Assembly (NCBI GenBank): GCA_029865195.1
Contig: JAOUHH010000031.1
Location: forward strand, 1-14,802
Origin: Desulfobulbaceae bacterium
GTDB taxonomy: Bacteria; Desulfobacterota; Desulfobulbia; Desulfobulbales; UBA5123
Length of the DNA stretch: 14,802 nucleotides
Direction: 5' to 3'
In this document: one piece after another, positions 6,601-14,617 of the stretch
Layout of the letters: the number at the start of each line of letters is the position of its first letter
How positions within the stretch are numbered: the first letter of the stretch is position 1
Program-made: the position numbers and the translations under genes
The notes under the pieces: generated by a model
The model's database searches: none
Told to the model about the DNA's origin: nothing
The model's input: only the letters and a program-made list of their open reading frames with translations

Positions 6601-9600
6601 ATGGATCTCCCTGCCAGGCGCAGAGACGACCTGACGAACGAGAATGATTCGGCTGCTGGGGTGGGAGTCGCGGTACCGTTGCACAGATATCTGGCGGCGA
6701 CCCTGATTCCTGCCTTGTTGCTGCTCGGCGCCTTTTCCTTCATGGTGGACAAGCTGTGTGATGATCTGGCGTTTACCGAGCGGGAAATTGCCGGCTTGCA
6801 CGACGTTCGCAGCCTCTACAATTCGGTATTGTTGCTCCAGCAGATCCGCGGTCTGGATCAGATTGCGGTTCAGGAACCGGACAATGGATACCGGGCACGA
6901 ATTGCCGAGTTGAGAAAACTGCTTGACCGTGAACTGGCCGAGCGGGTGCAGGATGAACACAGCAAACATTTTCGTGTGCAGCGGCTGCTTCAGGGGTTGA
7001 TTGACGATCTGGCAGGTTGTTCCGGCCAGGGCTTTGCCGATCTTGCCCCCGTTGACCGTTTCGATTGGTACAGCCGGCGCATCGCCACTCTGCAGGAGAT
7101 CGTACACTGGGTGGGCAACTATTCCAATCTCGCCCTGGACCCGGAACTTCCCAGCTATTCTCTCATCGATATCCTGATCAGCCGGATACCCGCCCTTACC
7201 GAAGCCCTCGGCAGGGTGCGGGGCGTCGCTTCCGGGCTGGTCGCCAAAGGGGAACTGGTGGAGTGGGACCGGCAGTGGCTTGATTTGCAACGGGGCGGGG
7301 TCGGGGAGCGGCTCGGCGATCTTGAACGCAGTTGGTCATTGGCACTGGAGGCGACGCCGCTGTTGGCCGAGCCATTGACATCGCGTCTCGAGGCGACCCA
7401 GCGGGCGGCGACCAGGCTGGTGGAGCGGCTGGCGCGAGATGAGTCCGCCAGCATCGACCGGCTGCCCTTCAGCGATGGCGGGGCAATGTTCATCGAGGGG
7501 ACCTGGGTGATCGACCTCAGCAAGGGGTTTTACCTCGCCATTGACGAACAGTTGCAAGGGATGCTGGCGGAGCGGGCTCGCAAAAGGCGGGTCGCGCTCT
7601 CGGCGATGATCGTCGGTGCGCTTGTCGCCCTGACCGCCATTCTTTTGTTCACCATCGGGTTTTACCGGAATAACCGGCAGAGCATTGACGCCCTGGAAAA
7701 GGCGCATCGCGAGAAAAGCGGCCTGCTGGCACGGCTGGCCACGGCCAACCTGGAGATGTTTGCCAACCATGAACGGTTGGTACAGGCCCAGGAGATCGCG
7801 CATCTGGGCAGCTGGGAGTGGAATCTCGTCGACAACACCCACCAATGGTCGGCCGAGTGCTACCGGATTCTCGGTTGGGACCCGCAGGGGGCGGTTCCGG
7901 ATTATCAGCGGCTGTTGAACGCTATCCCCGTCGAGGAGCGGGAAGTGGCAAATGCGGCATTGGGTCATGCCTTGCGGGTTTCGGGCGCGGGGTATGCCGT
8001 CGAGCATCGGTTGCATCGGGATGACGGTTCCGAGCGGGTGGTGCAGCAGTTGGGCAAGGTTATTCGTGACGAGGAGGATGCGCCGCTGGTTTTGGTGGGG
8101 GTGATCATGGATATCACCGCCCGCAAAGAGGCGGAGGAGGAGTTGCGGAATGCGCGGCAGGCGGCCGAGGCCGCGAATATCGCCAAGGGCAGGTTCCTCG
8201 CCAATATGAGTCATGAGATCCGGACGCCGATGAACGCGGTGATCAACCTCAGCCGGCTGGTGCTCGCCACCGACCTCGACCAGCGGCAGCGTCAATTTAT
8301 GACCAAGGTGGTGCGGGCCGGTGAGAATCTTCTCGGCATCATCAACGATATCCTCGATTTCTCAAAGATCGAGGCCGGCAAGCTGGTGGTGGAAAAGGCC
8401 CCGTTTCTTGCCCGCGGGTTGTTCGAGGATGTCGCTGATCTGCTCCATGGCCTTGCCGAAGAGAAGGGGATCGCCCTGCGGCTGGAGATTGATGGTCAGA
8501 TCCCCGACTGGCTGGTGGGGGATCGGCTCCGGCTCAATCAGGTGTTGCTCAATCTGCTCAGTAACGGGCTCAAGTTTACCGAGCGGGGCGAGGTGGTGCT
8601 GACGATTGCCAATGTCGGCGCGACTGCCGGCGTGGTGCGGATCGCTTTTACGGTCAGGGATACCGGCATCGGCATCACCCCGGAACAGCAGGCGCGGCTG
8701 TTCGAGCCCTTTGAGCAGGCCGACAGTTCCACCACCCGCAAGTTCGGCGGCACCGGCCTGGGCCTCGCCATCACCCGGCAATTGGTGGAGTTGATGGGTG
8801 GCGAATTGACGGTTGAGAGCAGCCTCGGCCCCGGCAGCGTTTTCCGTTTTGAACTTCCCTTTGCGGTGGTCGCCGAAGCCGAGGAGTCCGCCGCGCCCGC
8901 GGATGAGCCGGCGATTGCCCCGGCCCATGTCGCCGGCGGCCGAGTCCTGCTGGTGGATGACAACGAGATCAATCGGGAGATCGGGGTGGAGTTGCTGAGC
9001 GAGGTCGGGTTGACGGTAACCACCGCCAGGAACGGTGTCGAGGCGCTGGCGGCCTTGGAGCACGATCGTTTTGATCTGGTGCTGATGGATCTGCAGATGC
9101 CGACGATGGATGGTTATGAGGCCACCCGGCGCATCCGGCAACGTCAGGAATGGCAAGAGCTGCCGGTGGTGGCGATGACCGCCCACGCCATGGCCGGCGA
9201 CCGGGAGCGTTGCCTTGAGACCGGCATGAACGATCATCTGGCCAAGCCCATTGAGGTGGCGGAACTGCATCGGCTGTTGGGGCGTTGGATTGCGCCTCGT
9301 GCCGAGCAAGTAGCACCGGTCGGCGCGGCAAGGGGTGATGGCGACGCACCGGAACTGCCGTCGCGGTTGCCGGGCGTTGATCTGGCACAGGGGTTGCGAC
9401 GGGTCGGCGGCAACCACGTCCTCTATCTCCGACTGCTGCGGCAGTTTGGCGCCGGCAACCGCGATGCCGGCGCCCGGATCGGTGAGGCCTTGGCGGCGGG
9501 CCGGCGGCAGGAGGCGCAGAACATGGTTCACTCCATCAGGGGGGTGGCCGGCAATCTGGCTGCCGAAGCGCTGTATGCGGCCGCCAATACCCTGGAAGAC

Positions 9601-9960
9601 CGGCTGGCCGCCGGCGAGGCGGATGTTGGCGACTGGCTGGCGCGTTTTTCCGAACGGCTCGACGAGGTGGTGAATGGGATCGATATGCTGCCGCCAGCGG
9701 AAAAGGTGGCGGGCGGGGTGGCAGCGGTGGATCGCGAGGCGGTGGCATTGCTGCTGGGTGAACTGACGATCCTGTTGTACAGCGATTTCGGCGAGGCGCG
9801 GCAGTGCTGCGAAAAACTCCGGCGGCTGTTGGCGGAAACCCCGTTGTCGCACGAGGGGGCGGAATTGACGCAGGCGATGGCGGAGTATGATACCGACGCC
9901 GCGGAAACGGTGATCGGCCGGATCGCGGCCACCCTGGCCCTTGAGATGGGCAGGGCATGA
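6601..9960 (+). CDS. Membrane hybrid sensor histidine kinase (PAS, HisKA, HATPase, REC, HPt), paralogue of the preceding kinase
   Basis: A 1119-residue phosphorelay kinase. Order: TM1 about 31-49; a long, mostly helical periplasmic region to about 330; TM2 about 331-353; PAS 399-508; HisKA with His538; HATPase with N-box Asn655, G1 Asp687 (D-T-G-I-G) and G2 from 716; REC with Asp786/Asp787, acceptor Asp830 and Lys882; HPt with His977 in H-S-I-R-G; and a tail, 1043-1119, homologous to that of the preceding kinase. The periplasmic stretch around 173-192 (N-L-A-L-D-P-E-L, then Y-S-L-I-D) resembles, from memory, helical sensor modules of some chemoreceptors; no ligand can be named. The start has an excellent ribosome site, GGAGG at 6592-6596. 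Compared with its neighbour it lacks two PAS domains and the first REC; its REC matches the neighbour's second. It probably shares an operon with the HD-GYP gene downstream. Confidence 0.93.
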   Translation: MDLPARRRDDLTNENDSAAGVGVAVPLHRYLAATLIPALLLLGAFSFMVDKLCDDLAFTEREIAGLHDVRSLYNSVLLLQQIRGLDQIAVQEPDNGYRARIAELRKLLDRELAERVQDEHSKHFRVQRLLQGLIDDLAGCSGQGFADLAPVDRFDWYSRRIATLQEIVHWVGNYSNLALDPELPSYSLIDILISRIPALTEALGRVRGVASGLVAKGELVEWDRQWLDLQRGGVGERLGDLERSWSLALEATPLLAEPLTSRLEATQRAATRLVERLARDESASIDRLPFSDGGAMFIEGTWVIDLSKGFYLAIDEQLQGMLAERARKRRVALSAMIVGALVALTAILLFTIGFYRNNRQSIDALEKAHREKSGLLARLATANLEMFANHERLVQAQEIAHLGSWEWNLVDNTHQWSAECYRILGWDPQGAVPDYQRLLNAIPVEEREVANAALGHALRVSGAGYAVEHRLHRDDGSERVVQQLGKVIRDEEDAPLVLVGVIMDITARKEAEEELRNARQAAEAANIAKGRFLANMSHEIRTPMNAVINLSRLVLATDLDQRQRQFMTKVVRAGENLLGIINDILDFSKIEAGKLVVEKAPFLARGLFEDVADLLHGLAEEKGIALRLEIDGQIPDWLVGDRLRLNQVLLNLLSNGLKFTERGEVVLTIANVGATAGVVRIAFTVRDTGIGITPEQQARLFEPFEQADSSTTRKFGGTGLGLAITRQLVELMGGELTVESSLGPGSVFRFELPFAVVAEAEESAAPADEPAIAPAHVAGGRVLLVDDNEINREIGVELLSEVGLTVTTARNGVEALAALEHDRFDLVLMDLQMPTMDGYEATRRIRQRQEWQELPVVAMTAHAMAGDRERCLETGMNDHLAKPIEVAELHRLLGRWIAPRAEQVAPVGAARGDGDAPELPSRLPGVDLAQGLRRVGGNHVLYLRLLRQFGAGNRDAGARIGEALAAGRRQEAQNMVHSIRGVAGNLAAEALYAAANTLEDRLAAGEADVGDWLARFSERLDEVVNGIDMLPPAEKVAGGVAAVDREAVALLLGELTILLYSDFGEARQCCEKLRRLLAETPLSHEGAELTQAMAEYDTDAAETVIGRIAATLALEMGRA

Positions 9961-10013
9961 TGCAAGAGAGTTGCGGGGCAAGAGGGGTTGCCTCCTGCAT
10001 AGCGGATACCTTA

Positions 10014-10019
10014 GAGGAG
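10014..10019 (+). promoter_or_regulatory. Ribosome binding site deciding the start of the REC-HD-GYP gene
   Basis: GAGGAG at 10014-10019 lies two bases before an in-frame ATG at 10022 and eight bases before a second ATG at 10028. The second spacing is normal for initiation and the first is too short, so 10028 is taken as the start. The only difference to the protein would be two extra residues (Met-Leu). Confidence 0.65.
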
Positions 10020-10027
10020 AGATGCTG

Positions 10028-11128
10028 ATGGCGAAACCGAAGATTCTCATTGCCGACGATGTGGCTGAGAACATCGATGTATTGATGGGGGCGCTGGGGG
10101 GCAGGTATGCCGTTGTCGCCGCCAAGGAGGGCGAGAAGGCCCTGGCCATGGCCCGCCTGGAGCCCCGCCCGGATATGATCCTCCTCGATGTGATGATGCC
10201 GAAGATGGATGGTTATGAGGTGTGCCGGCAACTGAAGGCGGACCCCGACACCGCCGGCATCCCGGTGCTCTTCATCACCGCCCTTGGCGGCTACGAGGAA
10301 GAATCCAAGGGGCTGGCGCTGGGGGCGCTTGATTACATCACCAAGCCGTTCCAGCCCGATCTGGTCAAGGCGCGGGTGGCCAATCACCTTGAACTCAAGC
10401 GCCATCGCGATCGCCTTGAAGAACTGGTGGCGGAACGGACCAGGGAACTCGCCCTGACCCGCGATGTTACCATCTTTACCCTGGCCAGCCTCGCCGAGGC
10501 TCGCGATCCGGAGACAGGCGGCCATATCCGCCGCACCCAGACCTATGTCCGGTTGTTGGCGGAAAAGCTTTGCGAGCAGCCGCGATTTGCCGCCGAGTTG
10601 GACGCCTATGCCATCGAACTGCTCCATAAGTCGGCCCCCCTCCATGATGTGGGCAAGGTGGGGGTGCCGGACGCCATCCTGTTGAAACCCGGCAAGCTTA
10701 CCGATGAGGAGTTCGAGGAGATCAAGAAACACACCACCTACGGCCGTGACGCGCTGGCTGCCGGGGTGCGGGAACTGGGGGAAAATTCCTTTCTCGGTTA
10801 TGCCATGGAGATCGCTTACACCCATCATGAAAAATGGGACGGCAGCGGCTATCCGCAGGGGCTGAAGGGGGAGGAGATTCCGCTTGCCGGGCGCCTGATG
10901 GCCATAGCCGACGTCTACGATGCCCTGATCTCGAAGAGGGTCTACAAGCCGCCCTTCCCGCATGCCAAGGCGGTGAGCATCATCCGCGAGGGGCGCGGCA
11001 GTCACTTCGATCCGGCCTTGGTGGACGCCTTTCTGGAGATCAATGAACGGTTTCGCGAAACCGCCATCCGCTTTGCCGATTTTGACGAGGAGCGGCAGGT
11101 GCTGTCTGCCGTCGAGCCGTTGTCATAG
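10028..11128 (+). CDS. Response regulator with REC and HD-GYP domains (predicted cyclic di-GMP phosphodiesterase)
   Basis: A 366-residue RpfG-like cytoplasmic regulator. The receiver domain (about 1-125) has the acidic pair Asp10/Asp11 and the phospho-acceptor Asp54 in L-L-D-V-M-M-P. After a helical linker comes an HD-GYP domain with an intact metal-binding set: His166 in T-G-G-H, His206-Asp207 with Lys210 in H-D-V-G-K, His266-His267, Asp271, and the G-Y-P signature at 274-276. Such domains hydrolyse cyclic di-GMP to pGpG or GMP, and the intact ligands predict activity here. It lies 67 bases after the second hybrid kinase and carries no kinase domain. The HPt domains of the two kinases are therefore its likely phosphate donors; this is inferred from position only. 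No GGDEF cyclase is encoded in the window, so the outputs and partners of c-di-GMP signalling lie elsewhere. Confidence 0.92.
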   Translation: MAKPKILIADDVAENIDVLMGALGGRYAVVAAKEGEKALAMARLEPRPDMILLDVMMPKMDGYEVCRQLKADPDTAGIPVLFITALGGYEEESKGLALGALDYITKPFQPDLVKARVANHLELKRHRDRLEELVAERTRELALTRDVTIFTLASLAEARDPETGGHIRRTQTYVRLLAEKLCEQPRFAAELDAYAIELLHKSAPLHDVGKVGVPDAILLKPGKLTDEEFEEIKKHTTYGRDALAAGVRELGENSFLGYAMEIAYTHHEKWDGSGYPQGLKGEEIPLAGRLMAIADVYDALISKRVYKPPFPHAKAVSIIREGRGSHFDPALVDAFLEINERFRETAIRFADFDEERQVLSAVEPLS

Positions 11129-11166
11129 CCGCAGCCGGGGCGAGTGAGGGTGGCGGGGGGCGGCGG

Positions 11167-12534
11167 TCAACCTGCCAGGGTGTCCATGGCCTTTTCTCCC
11201 AGCGCCTTGCGGGCTCCGGCCAGCGCCTGGTCGGTGATCTCTCCCCCCCTGGATGCCGGTCGTTCCGCGCCGAGAATCACATCCAGCACCTCACTTGCCG
11301 ACAAGAGCTCCGCCGCGGTGGCCGGCAGATAGGCGATCTCGCTGCCGTCCGCCTGACGGATCAGGCCGGTCTCCAGCAGCTTGCGGATGATGTTGGTGAT
11401 GGGTTGGTCCGGGTAGTCCAGGCGTCGGCAGAGGCTGTCCAGATCCGAAACCTTTCTGGCCCGGAAATCTTCGTACACCAGGGTCAGCAGGTCATATGCC
11501 AGGGCCAGTTCCATGGCCGGGGCAAGGCGGGTTTTGTACTGGCCGGGCAGGTAGCGGTGGCGGACATGGACCGCGTAGGCGACCTCCGCCCCGGAGAGAA
11601 AGACCATCCAGCCGATATAGATCCAGAGGAAGAAGAGCGGCAGGGTGGCGAAGGAGCCGTAAATGGCGTTGTAGCGGGCGACCCCGATCTGGAGGCTGAT
11701 GTAGAGCGCCTGGATGAGCAGCCAGCCGATGGCACCGACCAAGGCACCGATCAGCGCCGGGTAGAGGGGGACCCTGGTGTTGGGCAGAAAGCGATAGGGG
11801 AACAGCAGGGTCATCACCAGAAAGGCGAAGCTCAGCACCTGCACCAGCAGCGGCCCGGCCCACTCCATGGGGAAGATGTGCCGGAGGATGTCCAGGGTGG
11901 TTTCACTCTGCAGGGCGGCCATCGTTGCCACGCCGATATTGACGGCCAGCGGCAGGAGCAGCATCAGGGCCAGATAGTCCATGACCTTGCGGCCGAGCGG
12001 TCGGCCGCTGTCCGTCTGCCAGACGACGTTCATCGCCTGTTCAATGGTGCTGAGCACCGAGATGACGGTGAAGAACAGGCCGGCGATACCGAACATGCCG
12101 ATGGTGGCGAAGTTGGTTTTTTCGACATAGTTGAAGACGGTGTCCACCGCCTTTTTGAGATGGCTACTCAACGATTTGGGGGCGTTGGGGCCGGGAGCCG
12201 CCGTGGTGGCTGGCGGTGCCGTTGTCGGGGCGCTTTCCGGCGGGTCGAGGGTGTCGATGAAATGGTAGGCGGCGGCCCGCATCTGGTTGCCGGCCCCCAG
12301 GCCTTTCAGGACCGCGGTGGAGAGCGCCAGCACCGGCACCATGGAAAGGATGATGGTGAAGGTGAGCGCGCTGGCCCGCAAGGGGATGGCGTCCCGGTCG
12401 AATTCGCGGAGGAAGATGGCGATGATGCGGCAGAAGGTCCGCAGTCGGGTCTTCGTCGTTGCGTCGGCGCTAGAGGGTTTTTGCCACAACCAGGAGCGGA
12501 AGGAGGTCCGCCCCTGGGCGGAATCGGCGTTCAT
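11167..12534 (-). CDS. YihY/BrkB family inner-membrane protein with C-terminal winged-helix-like domain
   Basis: A 455-residue polytopic membrane protein. About six membrane segments can be seen, near 54-76, 143-165, 184-206, 230-248, 256-280 and 297-320. The Y-G-S-F-A-T-L-P-L-F-F-L-W-I-Y-I-G-W region (292-309), followed by L-S-G-A-E, is typical of the YihY family, formerly misnamed ribonuclease BN. Its molecular function is not settled, and transport or envelope roles are proposed for relatives. Residues about 340-405 look like a winged helix (L-x-x-L-C-R-R-L-D-Y-P, then L-L-E-T-G-L-I). Residues 98-119 are a Pro/Ala/Thr-rich insert in the first loop. The ATG at 12534 is chosen; an in-frame TTG at 12537 lies between it and the upstream stop. 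The upstream AsmA gene stops three bases before the ATG, so the two are probably translationally coupled. It is convergent with the HD-GYP gene, 38 bases away, with no obvious terminator between them. Confidence 0.88.
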   Translation of the reverse strand: MNADSAQGRTSFRSWLWQKPSSADATTKTRLRTFCRIIAIFLREFDRDAIPLRASALTFTIILSMVPVLALSTAVLKGLGAGNQMRAAAYHFIDTLDPPESAPTTAPPATTAAPGPNAPKSLSSHLKKAVDTVFNYVEKTNFATIGMFGIAGLFFTVISVLSTIEQAMNVVWQTDSGRPLGRKVMDYLALMLLLPLAVNIGVATMAALQSETTLDILRHIFPMEWAGPLLVQVLSFAFLVMTLLFPYRFLPNTRVPLYPALIGALVGAIGWLLIQALYISLQIGVARYNAIYGSFATLPLFFLWIYIGWMVFLSGAEVAYAVHVRHRYLPGQYKTRLAPAMELALAYDLLTLVYEDFRARKVSDLDSLCRRLDYPDQPITNIIRKLLETGLIRQADGSEIAYLPATAAELLSASEVLDVILGAERPASRGGEITDQALAGARKALGEKAMDTLAG

Positions 12535-12537
12535 CAA

Positions 12538-14415
12538 TTAATTCCCGAAAAGGCCCTTGATGATCTGCTGGACCGGCTCGGGCGCGGCCGGTTTGCCGTT
12601 TTGCTCCGGACTCTGGGCCGGGGGCGCGCCCAGCCGTTTGCCGATCTCTTCCATCGCCTTTTCCTTGATCTTCTCCTCTACCTGCTTCTTGATCTGTTGC
12701 TCGACCGCGGCCTTGTCCAACGTCGCCTTGGGAGAGGCGGTGGTGCCGCCGAGCCGCAGGTTGAGAGCGGTGACGCCATCCTTGTCGGAAAGATATTTGA
12801 GGAACGAGGCCTTCTGGCGCAGCTGGTCGGCCATGAAACCGGAAAATTCAAGTTTGAGCGGCAGGTTCAGGCGCCCGTCAAGGATACCAACCGTGCCGTC
12901 GGTTTGGACACGGATGCCTGCTGCCGCGAATTGTGAACGCAGGCCGAGCTGGCCGTTTTTCAGATGGAGATTGCCGTCGATGTCGTCAAGCTTCAAGGTG
13001 CGCAGAACCTCCATGCGGAGCACCGTGGCCAGGATGTTGCTGATCGGGGTTTCCGCGAGTTGCGCCCCGCGCATCCCGTAGGTGGCTTCGAGGTTCAGGT
13101 TCTTCTTGAGGACGTCGCCGGCAAGCCCGGCGCCGGAATAGTTGAGATCGGCGCTCATGCTGCCGGAGAGGATATTGGCCTGGGGGCTGACAAGGTTGGC
13201 CAGCAGTTCCTGGAGCTGCAGACCGGTGATCTTGAAGTTGCCGCTGTAGGGGGGGATGACCTGGGTGAGGTCGACCCGCGCCTTGCCGGCAAAGGTGCCG
13301 CCCGCCAGCTTGAAAGAGAGGTCGCTGACCGAGGCCACGCCGTCCTTGATGCCGTAGCGGAGCATAACGTTATGCATGGTCAGTTTGCTGTACTGCGCCT
13401 GGTTGGCCTTGAACGATCCGCTCAGGTCGAGGCCGGGCGGCAGGCTGGCGGCGATGGGCCTCTTTTCAGCCGGTTTGGCTGGCTTGCCCGCCGGCGGGGC
13501 GGAGGCAGGGGATTTTTCGGCGGATGCCGCGGCGGCCGGTTTGGGCAGCTTGTCGGGGATCGCCAGCAGGCGGTCGATGTTCAATTTGTCGCCGCTGACA
13601 TCAAGGACAAGGGCCGGCAACGGCTTCACGGCAAGGTTTGGCAGCGCGGCGACGATGGTCAGGCGCTGCTGGTCGATATCGATGGTGAGGGTGCAGCCGG
13701 CCTTGCTGTTGTCGAAGGTGCCCTTGCCGGTCACGTGCGGTTTGGCCTCGCCGTAGACGATATCGCTGACAAAGTCGAAATCGCCCTGATACTTGAGCTC
13801 GGCAAGGCTGGCGCCGATCTCGACCCCGACATTGGCCGAGGCGGTGGCGTCAATCTCCGGGAGTTCCTTCCTGGCGTCGCTGACGATGATATGGGCGTTG
13901 CTGAGGGTGACCCGGTCGACGACAAGCGCGAAGGGCAGGGCGGTCTTTTCCTCCGGCGTATCCGGTTTTTTCGCCAGCAGGGCCAGCGATTCGTAGTTGA
14001 AGCGGCCGTTGATGTCACGGGTAACCCGGCAGTCCGGACGGTCGATGGTGACCTCGGAGATGACCAGCTTTTTGGCGAGCAGGGGGAGAAGGTCGTAGTG
14101 GAGGACAAAGCGGCCCATGGAGAGGAAGTTGGTGGTGTTGTCAGCTTCCTTGACGACCAGGTCGGTGACGGTGATGCCGCTGAAGAGGCCAACATCGATG
14201 GCGCCCAGGGTCACGGTGCGGCCAAGGGCCGTTTCGGCGGCCGGGATGATCAGGGCCTTCATCCGCTCCTCGGTGAGATAGAAGCGGATGAAGAGCGACA
14301 AGCCGACCAGAACAACGGCGACCAGAAGCAGAATGCCGCCGACCACCTTGGCAAGCTTGCCGATCAGGGTTGGTTCGGAGTCATCGTCAACGAGCGGTTT
14401 TGAGTGATCGTACAT
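12538..14415 (-). CDS. AsmA family protein (envelope, single N-terminal membrane anchor)
   Basis: A 625-residue protein with a short acidic cytoplasmic N-terminus, one membrane segment (about 22-45) and a long beta-rich periplasmic part. This is the layout of AsmA-like proteins, which belong to the bridge-like lipid-transfer group and act in outer-membrane homeostasis. After the anchor, the A-L-G-R-x-V-x-L-G-A-I-D-V element is typical of the family's N-terminal domain. The C-terminal AsmA region (about 470-575) has the usual pattern of a core I-D-G-N-L-H-L-K-N-G-Q-L element followed by G-x-L-x-L-P-L-x-L. An Ala/Pro/Lys-rich linker lies at about 290-325, and a charged helical tail (E-E-K-I-K-E-K) precedes a Pro-rich end. 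The ATG at 14415 is chosen because AGGAG lies just upstream; the frame stays open 180 bases further upstream, but that stretch covers the likely promoter. It is cotranscribed with the YihY-type gene. Substrate is unknown. Confidence 0.87.
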   Translation of the reverse strand: MYDHSKPLVDDDSEPTLIGKLAKVVGGILLLVAVVLVGLSLFIRFYLTEERMKALIIPAAETALGRTVTLGAIDVGLFSGITVTDLVVKEADNTTNFLSMGRFVLHYDLLPLLAKKLVISEVTIDRPDCRVTRDINGRFNYESLALLAKKPDTPEEKTALPFALVVDRVTLSNAHIIVSDARKELPEIDATASANVGVEIGASLAELKYQGDFDFVSDIVYGEAKPHVTGKGTFDNSKAGCTLTIDIDQQRLTIVAALPNLAVKPLPALVLDVSGDKLNIDRLLAIPDKLPKPAAAASAEKSPASAPPAGKPAKPAEKRPIAASLPPGLDLSGSFKANQAQYSKLTMHNVMLRYGIKDGVASVSDLSFKLAGGTFAGKARVDLTQVIPPYSGNFKITGLQLQELLANLVSPQANILSGSMSADLNYSGAGLAGDVLKKNLNLEATYGMRGAQLAETPISNILATVLRMEVLRTLKLDDIDGNLHLKNGQLGLRSQFAAAGIRVQTDGTVGILDGRLNLPLKLEFSGFMADQLRQKASFLKYLSDKDGVTALNLRLGGTTASPKATLDKAAVEQQIKKQVEEKIKEKAMEEIGKRLGAPPAQSPEQNGKPAAPEPVQQIIKGLFGN

Positions 14416-14497
14416 GGGGAAACTCCTGGCACGGCCGGAAAGGTTAAGGAATGGAGCGACCAAACTGCCGAATTGCTGATTTTCGGAAGCGTGGAAA

Positions 14498-14526
14498 ATT
14501 CTACTACAGCCCTTTGCCAGAGGCAA
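14498..14526 (-). promoter_or_regulatory. Candidate sigma70 promoter for the AsmA-YihY operon
   Basis: Reading the minus strand, TTGCCT (14526-14521) and TAGAAT (14503-14498) are separated by exactly 17 bases; they match the -35 consensus at four of six positions and the -10 at five of six. Transcription would begin near 14490, giving a leader of about 75 bases before the AsmA start at 14415. A perfect inverted repeat overlaps the -35 element (separate entry). Confidence 0.55.
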
Positions 14527-14528
14527 AG
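14512..14528. promoter_or_regulatory. Perfect 17-bp dyad (operator-like) over the AsmA -35 element
   Basis: CTTTGCC (14512-14518) and GGCAAAG (14522-14528) form a perfect 7+7 inverted repeat around AGA. On the minus strand it covers the candidate -35 hexamer and part of the spacer, where a dimeric repressor would block RNA polymerase. No regulator gene is adjacent. As an RNA hairpin it would lie upstream of the predicted start site and so would not be transcribed from this promoter. Confidence 0.45.
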
Positions 14529-14617
14529 AAAATCGCTGTTTTCCGGGGATGCGGGTTGCCAGGAGGGGGGGCGGAATCGTGCCCGGGGGCGGCAAACACT
14601 CCCCCCTTTCTGCCTTC

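Noticed and set aside
8362..10149. 595-codon open frame antisense to the second hybrid kinase
   Set aside because: Same composition artefact; it runs opposite well-defined HisKA, HATPase, REC and HPt domains and across an intergenic gap.
11129..11166. Bidirectional terminator between the convergent HD-GYP and YihY-type genes
   Set aside because: The 38 bases are G-rich without a stable hairpin followed by a T tract on either strand.
11404..12936. 510-codon + strand frame opposite the YihY-type gene and part of the AsmA gene
   Set aside because: Low-complexity Gly/Arg/Glu/Asp composition, no domain, and it spans two real genes on the other strand.
12964..14403. 479-codon + strand frame opposite the AsmA gene
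   Set aside because: A GC-rich shadow with Gly/Asp/Val-rich composition; the minus-strand AsmA reading has a membrane anchor, family motifs and a good ribosome site.
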